In this document: positions 1 to 8,126 of the stretch, one piece after another
How the letters are laid out: every line of letters begins with the position of its first letter
How positions within the stretch are numbered: position 1 is the first letter of the stretch
From: Baia soyae
GTDB taxonomy: Bacteria > Bacillota > Bacilli > Thermoactinomycetales > Thermoactinomycetaceae
DNA length: 32,280 nucleotides
Direction: 5' to 3'
Assembly: GCF_004341445.1 (NCBI RefSeq)
Contig: NZ_SLXV01000034.1
Location: forward strand, 1 to 32,280
The notes under the pieces: generated by a model
The model's database searches: none
Told to the model about the DNA's origin: nothing
Seen by the model: the letters and a program-made list of their open reading frames with translations, nothing else
Position numbers and translations under genes: made by a program

Positions 1-37
1 CAGCTTCCAATCTAATCTCTATTGAATACTTAGTCAT
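1..37 (-). CDS. IS3-family transposase OrfA, N-terminal 12 codons only (runs off the window)
   Basis: The minus strand has GGAGGTG eight bases before an ATG at 37, followed by MTKYSIEIRLEA. This resembles the start of IS3/IS150-type OrfA proteins, which begin MxKYS and lead into a helix-turn-helix that binds the element's ends. Only twelve codons are in view, so the family call rests on this short start together with the adjacent terminal-repeat-like sequence. It is oriented away from the alkaline phosphatase gene's 3' end, in the same transcription direction. Confidence 0.5.
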   Translation of the reverse strand, partial: MTKYSIEIRLEA

Positions 38-94
38 AGAAAAAGCACCTCCAATTGGTGGATTTTTCGTGTCCAACAATTGGGGTGCAGTTCA
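1..94 (-). mobile_element. 5' end of an IS3-family insertion sequence (IS150-like group)
   Basis: On the minus strand the sequence starting at 94 reads TGAACTGCACCCCAATTG, which resembles the terminal inverted repeats of IS150-group IS3 elements. It is followed by a ribosome site and an orfA-type start at 37. The rest of the element lies outside the window, so the second inverted repeat and target duplication cannot be checked. The end lies 41 bases beyond the stop codon of the alkaline phosphatase gene, so the insertion did not cut that gene. Confidence 0.65.
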
Positions 95-134
95 GCGACG
101 GGGATTGGTTTTTCTATTTCCATGTTTTCTGGAA

Positions 135-1496
135 TTATTTCTTCTTTCCTTTGGTACCACCTAAGATGGAGAAGATTTCTTCGGCCAGCTTTGTATTATC
201 ATTTAAACCTGCGAATCGCTCTCTCCCAGGCCCATAAGCATATACAGGAACTTCTTCCCCGGTATGGCCGTCTGTCGTCCAGCCTGTGAGAGAGCGGGAA
301 TCAAAGATGTTTTCGATGGCTTGATCAATATCCTCTACTTTTTTGCTCTTCGAAGCTACTTTTTGGACAGATTTGATCTCAGAAGATGTAAGGTCAAGAT
401 TGATATAAGTGGACAATGTTTCTTGTACCGACTTACCAGATACGATTTGTGCAGCCATATAGTCAGGTGTTTTTTTCGCTGCACGTAGCGATTCAGGATG
501 GAAGTTGTATTCCCCATTAGCTCCTACCGAGAGTCCGCCTGTGGAATGGTCTGCTGTTGTCACGACTAGAGTATGTTTATCCTTTTTGGCAAAATCAATC
601 GCTACTTGGAATGCTTTTTCGAAATCCTGCATTTCACTCATAGCGCCTACGATGTCATTATCATGACCCGCCCAGTCAATTTGGCTTCCTTCTACCATGA
701 GGAAAAAGCCTTTTTCGTTTTGATCGAGACGATTTATAGCGGATTTTGTCATTTCTTGGAGGGAAGGAGTATTCGTATTTCGGTCAATCATTTTGTCCAT
801 TCCCCCAGAGGCAAATAGACCAAGTACTTGTTTACTTTGATTCTTTGTTAGTTCATCTCGATTGGTTACATATCCATATCCATCTTTTTTAAACTTTTCT
901 ACCAAGTTTTGATCTTTACGCACAAAGTTTATAAGACCTCCACCTAGCAATACATCTACTTTATGTTTTCCTTGAATGAGTTCGTTGTAGTAATCATCTG
1001 CGATCGCATCCATATTTTTTCGACTGATATCGTGAGCACCAAAGGCAGCCGGTGTTGCGTGTGTAATCTCTGAAGTGGCTACGAGCCCAGTCGATTTTCC
1101 TTTCGCTTTGGCTTCTTCTAATACCGTTTTCACTTCCGATTTATCGTTATCGACGGCGATTGCATTGTTGTATGTTTTCACTCCTGCGGACATAGCAGTC
1201 GCAGCAGAAGCAGAATCCGTAATATTTTCATGTTCATCTTCTGGATAAGTGGTTTGCATACCGACTAAGTGTGGGTCAAAGGCAGTAGGCTCTTTTACCT
1301 TTGTTTTCGGATCATCTTTAAAATAACGATAGGCGGTCATATAGGAAGGACCCATTCCATCGCCAATTAAGACGATTACATTTCGAATCTGGTCTCCTTC
1401 TCTCTTTGCCTCAGCACCGGGCGTTAATCCAATATAGGTTGTTGTAGCTATTGCTAAAATGGAAGCAATGGCGATTCCTTTTTTTATTGCTTTCAA
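135..1496 (-). CDS. Secreted alkaline phosphatase (PhoA/PhoB family)
   Basis: A 453-residue phosphomonoesterase that would release phosphate from organic phosphates outside the membrane. Residues 1-30 form a Sec signal peptide: basic KKG, a hydrophobic stretch, then a likely AEA cleavage site. The metal-binding IGDGMG (about 44-49) and the nucleophile motif ITDSASAATA (Ser95) match the family, as do downstream EGSQIDWAGHDND, TTADHSTGG and DGHTGEE motifs that supply zinc ligands. Length fits Bacillus alkaline phosphatases. The start is TTG at 1494-1496, chosen because GGAGG lies seven bases upstream. The promoter region carries 11-bp-periodic PhoP-box-like hexamers, so phosphate-starvation control is likely. 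Which Bacillus paralogue it matches cannot be told from sequence alone. Confidence 0.93.
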   Translation of the reverse strand: MKAIKKGIAIASILAIATTTYIGLTPGAEAKREGDQIRNVIVLIGDGMGPSYMTAYRYFKDDPKTKVKEPTAFDPHLVGMQTTYPEDEHENITDSASAATAMSAGVKTYNNAIAVDNDKSEVKTVLEEAKAKGKSTGLVATSEITHATPAAFGAHDISRKNMDAIADDYYNELIQGKHKVDVLLGGGLINFVRKDQNLVEKFKKDGYGYVTNRDELTKNQSKQVLGLFASGGMDKMIDRNTNTPSLQEMTKSAINRLDQNEKGFFLMVEGSQIDWAGHDNDIVGAMSEMQDFEKAFQVAIDFAKKDKHTLVVTTADHSTGGLSVGANGEYNFHPESLRAAKKTPDYMAAQIVSGKSVQETLSTYINLDLTSSEIKSVQKVASKSKKVEDIDQAIENIFDSRSLTGWTTDGHTGEEVPVYAYGPGRERFAGLNDNTKLAEEIFSILGGTKGKKK

Positions 1497-1551
1497 GTGA
1501 GAACCTCCTCTTTTTTGGAAACTTCCTAAATATCGTAAAAAAGTACTGTTG

Positions 1552-1606
1552 ACTATAGTCAGGAAATATGTAAAGCGAACGTTACATCTTGTTTAATATT
1601 TGTTCT
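1552..1606 (-). promoter_or_regulatory. Alkaline phosphatase promoter with PhoP boxes
   Basis: Read on the minus strand, hexamers AGAACA, TAAACA, a degenerate GTAACG and TTTACA end at intervals of 11, 10 and 11 bases (1606 down to 1569). They are followed 11 bases later by TATAGT (1557-1552), a good -10. Tandem TTAACA-like hexamers on an 11-bp pitch upstream of a -10 without a proper -35 are the known PhoP-activated promoter layout in Bacillus. Assignment is by pattern only. Confidence 0.6.
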
Positions 1607-1635
1607 AAAAATCGTAACCAAATTGAACATAAACA

Positions 1636-1676
1636 AAGAGCCAGAGGGGATTAAAATACAATCCTCTCTGGCTCTT
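1636..1676 (-). terminator. 17-bp hairpin, terminator-like in the minus direction
   Basis: Arms 1636-1652 and 1660-1676 pair over 17 positions with one G-U and a seven-base loop. On the minus strand the stem is followed by TTTGTTTATG; on the plus strand no T-run follows. It may shield the phosphatase promoter from leftward transcription, since no minus-strand gene is seen to its right. Confidence 0.45.
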
Positions 1677-1935
1677 GATCGCTTTCAAAGGGGCTACCAG
1701 TGACGCTGAAACACCAGTTAGACCCTAGAAAACCGAAAACATAGGCCGTATGGTTGGGTTTATTAAGAAGAAAAAGGGTAAATGGTTTGGTTTAGAACAT
1801 ATATACAATACCGTTATAAAAAAATCGAACGAGAAGAATGTACTACGATTCTCGAATAAATGCAATACCTAAGTAAAAAAAATGATGATTCGGATAGGAT
1901 CCTGTGAAAATGGGAATATAAGTTCTTATTTTCTA

Positions 1936-1965
1936 TTGACTGTATTCTATTATGTATTATATAAT
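1936..1965 (+). promoter_or_regulatory. Promoter of the retron RNA and operon
   Basis: TTGACT (1936-1941) and a perfect TATAAT (1960-1965) are separated by 18 bases. Transcription would start near 1972, about 14 bases before the a1 arm, which is where a retron RNA should begin. The flanks are very AT-rich. Confidence 0.75.
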
Positions 1966-2070
1966 TTAATTAATGTTACATAAATAATACTTGTCTAGCA
2001 ATTTTGCATGGTGTTCCGCCATGTTTGCAGAAATGTCTTCTATTCGTCAATCGATCTCGCGTTACTTAGG

Positions 2071-2155
2071 CAGAACTACTAAATAGGGGTACCTGTTTAG
2101 CTGTCTAAGTAGCCGCAGGCCACAACTAAACAGGTACCCCTATTTAGTAGTTCTG
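2071..2155 (+). repeat. Perfect 30-bp inverted repeat (msd hairpin)
   Basis: Arms 2071-2100 and 2126-2155 are exact reverse complements around a 25-base loop. There is no T-run after the right arm, so it is not an intrinsic terminator. It forms the core of the predicted retron msd and would remain as the double-stranded stem of the reverse-transcribed DNA. Confidence 0.95.
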
Positions 2156-2202
2156 TTCAGTACGAGATCCATTCCAAGGTATTTTTAGTAGACAAGTATT
2201 GG

Positions 2203-2236
2203 AGACCTAGTCAACTTCGACTGGGTCTTTTCTTTT
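2203..2236 (+). terminator. Intrinsic terminator/attenuator between the retron RNA and its protein genes
   Basis: AGACCTAGTC (2203-2212) pairs with GACTGGGTCT (2219-2228), one G-U, six-base loop, followed by TTTCTTTT. It starts three bases after the a2 arm and ends 20 bases before the ATG of the first protein gene. Most transcripts would stop here as the ~265-base RNA, with read-through feeding the operon. Confidence 0.8.
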
Positions 2237-2256
2237 AGAAGAAGGGGGAGAATCGA

Positions 2257-4971
2257 ATGGCATCCGAACAACCAAATAATAAAAAAGAATATATCCGGAT
2301 TCCGAAAGATGATCATCGTTCGATTGCGGATCGCGAGTATGAGCATCAGATTGCATGGTGGATGAAGCAAGAAGCAAAGCAACCGCTCCCTGATGAGTGG
2401 GCGACCTTGATGGATGAAGATGAAGAAGCCTTTATCAAGCAAGTGATGGAGAAAGCTTTTTGGAGCTTGATTATGAGTTACTATGATCAGGAAGAAAGAC
2501 GCCACATAGATGTAATGAATCACTCCGAACAAAGACGAGTGGATGGCTCATGGATTTGGACGTTATATCTTACTCCACATCCAGTAGCCAAGAAAGCATT
2601 TTTAGCTATTATGCAGTATTATTCAGGTCAACAGATTCGAAATCTAGAGAAATCTCGTTGGTACGTGAGCAAATATCATTTACATACATATACAGGAGAA
2701 TATTGTTTGATTCCCGCTCACCCTGCATTCTTCCGCTATATGAAGGCGGTATATAAGCTGTCTGAGTTGAAGCGAGATACGCATACTTGGGGAGTATTGG
2801 CTGCTCGCTTTGATTATGATGGTAGTTCGTTTGGTATGAGTGATCCACATTCTTCAAAGTGGACTCGAGTGTATGATAAGGGGACACGTAATTACCTTCG
2901 CAGGAGATCGTGGCGTACCCTTCGTAGTCTTGGGGAACAAGGTTCATCCGATTATGTGAAGTTAGCAACGGAGCTCCTTCTTTCCTATAAAGACACGATG
3001 GGGCGTTATTCTAGAGTTTACGATATCGATAATAAAGAGTATACATACTCCTACCAGAAGAACACTCTCCACCTTTGGTTGATGAATCATGTTCTCTACA
3101 GCAATAGCAAGCGTTTTGCATTGCGCAAAGGACGGACTTGGAAGCCAGTTACCATCGCCGATCTCGCCAAATCAGCCCCATTTGAACGTGAAGAAGCTTT
3201 TCCGGAGCTGTGGGATCAAGCACCGGATCAAGTGCTACGGTTATTTTTAGAAAGTCACTGTACTCCAGTCATTCAATTTGCTGGACGAGCCTTGCTGTTG
3301 GCGCATCCCAATATGGTAGAAACGATACAGGATAAAGATTTGCAGCAAATGATAAAGGGTTACTCCAGTGCTCATAGAGAATTCGCTACCCGCTTATGGT
3401 TACAGCGGATTACTAATCAAAGTAACTGGTTCCCTGCTTGGTTGGAGTTTGTTCAAGGGCAAACGGGAGAAGTTGTATCGATTGCAAAAGAGTTCTTGGT
3501 ACATAAACTTGAAAATTTATCAGTTTTGGAAAAGAAAGATGTAGTGATGAGCATCTTAAAACGTATTCCTCATCCGGAAGCATCTACTACCGAAATCTAT
3601 ACATATCAAGAGCTATTGCAGGGCTCTCTGTCGTCTGTAATGGTTACTTTGACGCTTGATCAGCAAAAAGCAATTGTTCAAGAGCTATTGCAGGGATTAG
3701 AGCATTCAGGATTATACACGATACAAATTGAGCTGATCGAGCAGTTACTGCGTAATCAATTTCAATCTACATTGCAACATTTTTCAAGCTTAGAAGTAAT
3801 CACAAGCTTTGCGAAGGCGCAGATGGTTTCTCTGCAACGTCTAGCTGGAGAAATGTTACTTGCGATTCCTACTGAACAAATTACGTTTACGGCCCACGAG
3901 ATTTTGCCATTGTTTGAAAAGCCAGAACATAGCGTTTATGCTGAAGAATTGCCTAATATGGTTCGTGAATTTATCCAGAGGAATTACGCATATCTTCAAA
4001 TCGATGTTTCATGGATTGTGGAGTTTGTATCCATTTCGGGTGAAGAGCACCGGGTATTTGTTACGCAATTTTTAACCGATCATTTCTTAGAAATGTTACC
4101 TTCGTTGAAGCAACTTGTCACAACGCTATGGGAGCGAATGATGGACGAAAACCAACCGCAAGATGTTCGCGATTACATTCGAGATCACCTACTAGGTTCT
4201 CTCTATTTCTCCGAGCTATTGGATACACCGCTTGAGCAGATGCTACTGCTGATCAACCATACAGACTCCCACTATCAACAGCTAGGTACACGAATCTATC
4301 TAGCATCTCACCAATCTGTAGATTCTCTTAGCTTCTTAGAATTGAAGGAGCTTGCTCACTGTAAGATTGCGAGCGTAAGGGGTTCGGCCAGAGAGTTGAT
4401 GGATTCGGATTCAGATTCAGCACATATGTCAACGGACTGGCTTGTGAACTTAGTAGAAACAGATTGGGTAGATACCCGCGAATGGATTTTCCATAAACTA
4501 CAGAGTTATTCATCCGAGCAAATTACACCTGATCTTATTTATGGGCTTCTTGATACAGCTCGTAAAGATATTCAGCAATTTGCGATGGATTTGGTTGAGA
4601 AGCATCGAGCACGTTTGGATCAACGGGAGCTTCTTCTCCGAGCTAGTGAGAGCACGGATTTAGTGGTTCATGAGTTTGCATTAGAGCTTGCTGATCAAGT
4701 GTCGTGGGATGTAGAGATGGTAGAGAAGTTAGATGTATTTTTCCGTACCATCTTATTCCGAGTCAATAGTGGACGAAATGCCAAGAGGAAAGCTCTGGAT
4801 CTACTCCTACACCTATCCCAAGAGACGGAAGAATTAGCTTTACAAATCGCCCCCCTATTAGCTGATGTGGCTTCCAATGGAACAAAAGTGGATTTTGAGA
4901 AAATCTTATTTGCTTTGGCGAAAATTCAAGTTCGATTTCCAGCAGTGTCATCGCCATTACAACTCGTATAG
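2257..4971 (+). CDS. Retron-associated ARM/HEAT-like repeat protein
   Basis: A 904-residue soluble protein with no signal peptide or membrane segments. It is first in the operon behind the retron RNA, with GGGGGAG eight bases before the ATG. The region around residues 200-240 contains a YLRRRSWRTLRSLG helix pair followed by a second helix with LATELLL, and the remainder is a long run of helical pairs with leucine and alanine spacing typical of ARM/HEAT solenoids. No catalytic motif is seen. In the published retron scheme, as I recall it, type XIII retrons carry an ARM protein together with a WHSWIM protein and an RT, which is exactly the set here. It probably acts as a protein-binding scaffold, sensor or effector of the system. 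The exact fold and function are inferred; the next gene starts 17 bases downstream. Confidence 0.8.
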   Translation: MASEQPNNKKEYIRIPKDDHRSIADREYEHQIAWWMKQEAKQPLPDEWATLMDEDEEAFIKQVMEKAFWSLIMSYYDQEERRHIDVMNHSEQRRVDGSWIWTLYLTPHPVAKKAFLAIMQYYSGQQIRNLEKSRWYVSKYHLHTYTGEYCLIPAHPAFFRYMKAVYKLSELKRDTHTWGVLAARFDYDGSSFGMSDPHSSKWTRVYDKGTRNYLRRRSWRTLRSLGEQGSSDYVKLATELLLSYKDTMGRYSRVYDIDNKEYTYSYQKNTLHLWLMNHVLYSNSKRFALRKGRTWKPVTIADLAKSAPFEREEAFPELWDQAPDQVLRLFLESHCTPVIQFAGRALLLAHPNMVETIQDKDLQQMIKGYSSAHREFATRLWLQRITNQSNWFPAWLEFVQGQTGEVVSIAKEFLVHKLENLSVLEKKDVVMSILKRIPHPEASTTEIYTYQELLQGSLSSVMVTLTLDQQKAIVQELLQGLEHSGLYTIQIELIEQLLRNQFQSTLQHFSSLEVITSFAKAQMVSLQRLAGEMLLAIPTEQITFTAHEILPLFEKPEHSVYAEELPNMVREFIQRNYAYLQIDVSWIVEFVSISGEEHRVFVTQFLTDHFLEMLPSLKQLVTTLWERMMDENQPQDVRDYIRDHLLGSLYFSELLDTPLEQMLLLINHTDSHYQQLGTRIYLASHQSVDSLSFLELKELAHCKIASVRGSARELMDSDSDSAHMSTDWLVNLVETDWVDTREWIFHKLQSYSSEQITPDLIYGLLDTARKDIQQFAMDLVEKHRARLDQRELLLRASESTDLVVHEFALELADQVSWDVEMVEKLDVFFRTILFRVNSGRNAKRKALDLLLHLSQETEELALQIAPLLADVASNGTKVDFEKILFALAKIQVRFPAVSSPLQLV

Positions 4972-4988
4972 AAAGAGGAGGGAATTCG

Positions 4989-6632
4989 ATGTTATTTCAG
5001 CAAACGTATGCTAAATCTAGTGGTATCAGCCATACAGGTGGTAGGACGCTCGTGGATTTTGCTCCAGACCTAGGACGGGAGCCTACATTTTTTCGAGGGA
5101 AAATTGGCGATGTGATCCGATATCGGGACGCGATGATTGCCTTGCGAGATGTGGTAGTGTCTGATTTGAATGTGAAGCCTAAAGATCACACTGCTTACCA
5201 AGCGTGGTTACAAGAGCAGTACATGCTTGATATTGCGAGCTCGTTAGGAGAACAAGAAAAGCTCCAAGTGAGAATAAAAGAGTTAGTCAGCCGTCAACGT
5301 AGCCTACAAAAGAAAGTGTTTAAGCAAGATGAACATTTTTATAAAGCACAACGTCAGTATTTTAATTATCTTTATGAAGTAGATCGTCAAGCTTGGTTTG
5401 TGCTAGATCCAGTTATCACTGTGGCTCCGGACCAAGTGTTTTTTGAAGCGTTCTCCTTGGATGAATCCTCTTACGGACGTTTGGCGGTGCATGAGGAATT
5501 ATTCCAAGATGTAAAAGACTTTCAGTATGGTACGACGAACATCGATTTTTCTGATGCTTTGCTAAACGAGATAAAACGAATGAGAACCTACAAACCAACA
5601 GAATTCCAAGTAGATCCATCTGGGTTTGAAGTGGACATAATTGGCAGAGAAGTTTATAAAGAGAAGAAAATTGATGTTCCGACTAGCTGGATTCGAGGGT
5701 TTTTACAAGTACAATCAGCAATGAGTTTGCCTACTACCTCTTTTGATGTTCGTCCGATCGATCTATACAACATTTGTAGCTTCTTACGTCGACATAGAGA
5801 GAAGCATAGCCCGCGCTCCATGAAGTGGGTACTCGAGCCCGGGCAACCTATTAAAGTAGTGATTGAACCCTGGAACGAAGAGATCGTATTTCCTCAGTCA
5901 GTTCATCTAGGCAACGAACGACAAGAAATTCGAACATGGGGTCGTCGTCGTTTAGCACTGTTGGAACGTTTGCTCCCTCTTACAAATAACATAACGATTC
6001 ACCTACTTGGAAATGGTTTACCTAGCTTCTTTGTAGTTGATATGGGGGCAGTAAGCTTTACACTGGGGCTGTCTGGATGGACAAGGAATGATTGGGCAGC
6101 GGCAGGTAACTTTGACCTGATGGTCGGAGGCTTAAAAGAAGCAACGCCATCTGAAAGCACACTTATCTTCTCCCAATTAAAACTGCGGAAAACGACAACT
6201 GATTCGGAACTGGCTGTCTATACAAATTTACCAGTAGCCACCGTACAAGCGGGATTACGCCAGTTATGTAGTGCGGGAAGGGTTATGTTTGATCTGGAAA
6301 TTGGGAAGTATCGCCTTCGTGAACTAACCCGAAATCCACTGCCGATGGAAGAGTTACAGATGACGAATCCGAGAGAAGATAAAGCGGAGAAATTAGTGGA
6401 GGCAGGTCAAGTGAAGCTGGGGTCAGTAGTGCCGCAGCAAGAGGGCCGGATAGAGTTGGCAGGCTCTGTGGCGTATAAGGATCGACCGTTTACTCCAAAG
6501 GTGACCTTAGATCGTGATGGACGTGTTGAGCAAGCTTCTTGTAACTGTTTCTTCTATCGCCAAAATCGACTTATGCAAGGTCCATGTGAACACATGCTTG
6601 CTATTATGCAGTTACATCGTCGGAATTCATAG
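4989..6632 (+). CDS. Retron-associated winged-helix SWIM zinc-finger protein (WHSWIM)
   Basis: 547 residues. The C-terminus has the SWIM zinc ligands C-x-C-x(12)-C-x-H: Cys518, Cys520, Cys533 and His535, within ASCNCFFYRQ and GPCEHMLAI. Before it, residues about 383-445 form a predicted winged helix (TDSELAVYTNLPVATVQAGL, then a hairpin YRLREL). The central part has LGLSGWTRNDW, a phrase also seen in other SWIM proteins, and residues 80-120 look coiled-coil. SWIM domains bind DNA or proteins, so this protein probably contacts the retron RNA-DNA or its ARM partner. GAGGAGG lies seven bases before the ATG and the gene follows the ARM gene by 17 bases, so they are co-translated. Function in detail is unknown. 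Confidence 0.85.
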   Translation: MLFQQTYAKSSGISHTGGRTLVDFAPDLGREPTFFRGKIGDVIRYRDAMIALRDVVVSDLNVKPKDHTAYQAWLQEQYMLDIASSLGEQEKLQVRIKELVSRQRSLQKKVFKQDEHFYKAQRQYFNYLYEVDRQAWFVLDPVITVAPDQVFFEAFSLDESSYGRLAVHEELFQDVKDFQYGTTNIDFSDALLNEIKRMRTYKPTEFQVDPSGFEVDIIGREVYKEKKIDVPTSWIRGFLQVQSAMSLPTTSFDVRPIDLYNICSFLRRHREKHSPRSMKWVLEPGQPIKVVIEPWNEEIVFPQSVHLGNERQEIRTWGRRRLALLERLLPLTNNITIHLLGNGLPSFFVVDMGAVSFTLGLSGWTRNDWAAAGNFDLMVGGLKEATPSESTLIFSQLKLRKTTTDSELAVYTNLPVATVQAGLRQLCSAGRVMFDLEIGKYRLRELTRNPLPMEELQMTNPREDKAEKLVEAGQVKLGSVVPQQEGRIELAGSVAYKDRPFTPKVTLDRDGRVEQASCNCFFYRQNRLMQGPCEHMLAIMQLHRRNS

Positions 6633-6653
6633 AAGGAATAGGAGGCAGAGAAG

Positions 6654-8111
6654 ATGAGCAACGAAACCAATTATGAACAGCATCAACCACTGACAAAAGA
6701 AGAATTTCAAGCCCGGATGAAAGAAATGGGAAAAAGTCAGTTCATTAGAGAAGAGATGTTGCGCTTAGGCTTTTGGACAGAAGAGACTCTCACACCAGAA
6801 GAGCAGGCAGAACGCTCCCAAGATCTAAGTGAGCTACAAATCGTGCAGAAAGAATTAGATGAGTTACGGTCAGAGGCTCGCAAGCTCGGAGATATCAAAG
6901 AACAATTAAAAATAGCACGGCAAAAGCGGATAGAGGAGAGTAAGCGCAAACGGGACGAAAAAAAGGCACAAATGGAACAAGCCAGTGCTGAAGCTCAGAA
7001 ACAGTGGACCAAATATAAAAAGATTCACATTCCTCATGTTGGAAACCGTTACTCTATTGGCTTAGAGCATACTGGAATGGATAAAGAGAAGCTAGAGGCT
7101 TGGCGGTTACCTGTCTTACAAACTGCTAAGGAACTTGCGTGTGCCATGGAGATAGAACTGAATCGCTTACAGTGGTTAACTTATCATCGTGATACTGCTA
7201 CTTTATGTCATTATCACCGTTTTTCAATCCCTAAAAAATCAGGTGGTACGAGAGAAATATCAGCTCCGAAACCTGAGTTGCGACAAGCGCAGCAATGGGT
7301 GAAGGAACATATTTTAGATTTACTTCCCATTCACCCCACGGCTTATGGGTTTGTAAAAGGAAAGAGCACAGTGGACAACGCGAGGGTCCATATTCAGAAA
7401 CGTATTGTTGTGAAAATGGATTTACAAGACTTTTTTCCAACGATTACTTTTTGGAGGGTCCGAGGGCTATTTGAATGGATGGGATATAGTCGCCAAATCA
7501 GTACGTTACTGGCACTTCTTACCACCGAGCCTCCTCATCAACAAGTGAAATATGATGGGAAATATTATTATATTGCCATTGGTGAACGACAACTTCCACA
7601 AGGGGCGTGTACAAGTCCAGCCATTACCAACCTTATCACATGGGGTATGGATCAGCAGTTACATGCATGGACTGAGAAGATGGGGTATGCCTATTCTCGC
7701 TATGCTGACGACCTTACATTCTCTTCTGAGACCCTTTCTTCATCTCAGCAAGTAGGTGTGTTACTAAAGAGAGTAAGATCGACTGTTAAGCTTCATGGAT
7801 TCCAAGTGAATGAAGAGAAGACGAGAATCCTACGTCATACTCGTCGTCAGCGTGTTACAGGCATTGTAGTTAATGAAAAACCAAACCTAACCCGAAGACG
7901 CCTACGCCAATTTCGTGCCTTGCTCCATGATGTAGAGCTCCATGGCCTAGAGGCGGCTAATCGCCAAAACCATCCCAATCTTTGGGCCTATATCAACGGA
8001 TATATTAGTTACATGGCAATGGTGAGACCTGACCTGTCACACAAATACAACGAGCAAGCCTCCCGAATTTCTCAAAAATACGGTTTATCATATGTAGGAA
8101 TACCTGTATAA
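6654..8111 (+). CDS. Retron reverse transcriptase (type XIII-like)
   Basis: 485 residues. The RT core shows the retron hallmark NAxxH as NARVH (242-246), motif A KMDLQDFFP with Asp256, motif B QGACTSP (316-322), motif C YADD (350-353) and the retron-specific VTG (401-403, in RVTGIVVN). No maturase or endonuclease domain is present, which separates it from group II intron RTs. Residues 1 to about 125 are an unusually long, charged, helical extension (many K/E, likely coiled coil) before the RT fold. It would prime from the 2'-OH of the branching G of the RNA at 1972-2236 and make RNA-linked DNA. It is last in the operon, 21 bases after the WHSWIM gene with AGGAGG upstream, and is followed by a terminator. 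Confidence 0.95.
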   Translation: MSNETNYEQHQPLTKEEFQARMKEMGKSQFIREEMLRLGFWTEETLTPEEQAERSQDLSELQIVQKELDELRSEARKLGDIKEQLKIARQKRIEESKRKRDEKKAQMEQASAEAQKQWTKYKKIHIPHVGNRYSIGLEHTGMDKEKLEAWRLPVLQTAKELACAMEIELNRLQWLTYHRDTATLCHYHRFSIPKKSGGTREISAPKPELRQAQQWVKEHILDLLPIHPTAYGFVKGKSTVDNARVHIQKRIVVKMDLQDFFPTITFWRVRGLFEWMGYSRQISTLLALLTTEPPHQQVKYDGKYYYIAIGERQLPQGACTSPAITNLITWGMDQQLHAWTEKMGYAYSRYADDLTFSSETLSSSQQVGVLLKRVRSTVKLHGFQVNEEKTRILRHTRRQRVTGIVVNEKPNLTRRRLRQFRALLHDVELHGLEAANRQNHPNLWAYINGYISYMAMVRPDLSHKYNEQASRISQKYGLSYVGIPV

Positions 8112-8126
8112 AGGTAAAATAGATGA

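Larger units (their letters stand above)
1972..2236 (+). ncRNA. Retron non-coding RNA (msr-msd)
   Basis: The a1 arm (1986-1997) and a2 arm (2189-2200) are perfect 12-base inverse complements, AATACTTGTCTA and TAGACAAGTATT. The a1 arm ends in TAG with G at 1998 and C at 1999, giving the TAGC context that usually holds the branching guanosine. Next comes an msr stem-loop, CATGG-7-CCATG (2007-2023). The msd region contains a perfect 30-bp stem (2071-2100 with 2126-2155, 25-base loop), extended below by TACT/AGTA (2063-2066/2159-2162) and GATCTCG/CGAGATC (2053-2059/2163-2169). All parts sit in the order known for retrons: a1, branch G, msr, msd, a2. The RT encoded at 6654-8111 would copy the msd. 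Exact msd ends are inferred. Confidence 0.87.

Noticed and set aside
2071-2155. The 30-bp inverted repeat as a transcription terminator or a MITE
   Set aside because: No T-run follows the right arm, no target duplication is seen, and the repeat lies inside matching a1/a2 arms upstream of a retron RT.
2609-2968. Open frame antisense to the ARM gene
   Set aside because: No ribosome site, no recognisable domain; a shadow of the real gene.
6654-8111. The RT as a group II intron maturase
   Set aside because: It has NAxxH and VTG retron motifs, lacks maturase and endonuclease domains, and sits in an operon with other genes rather than inside an intron.
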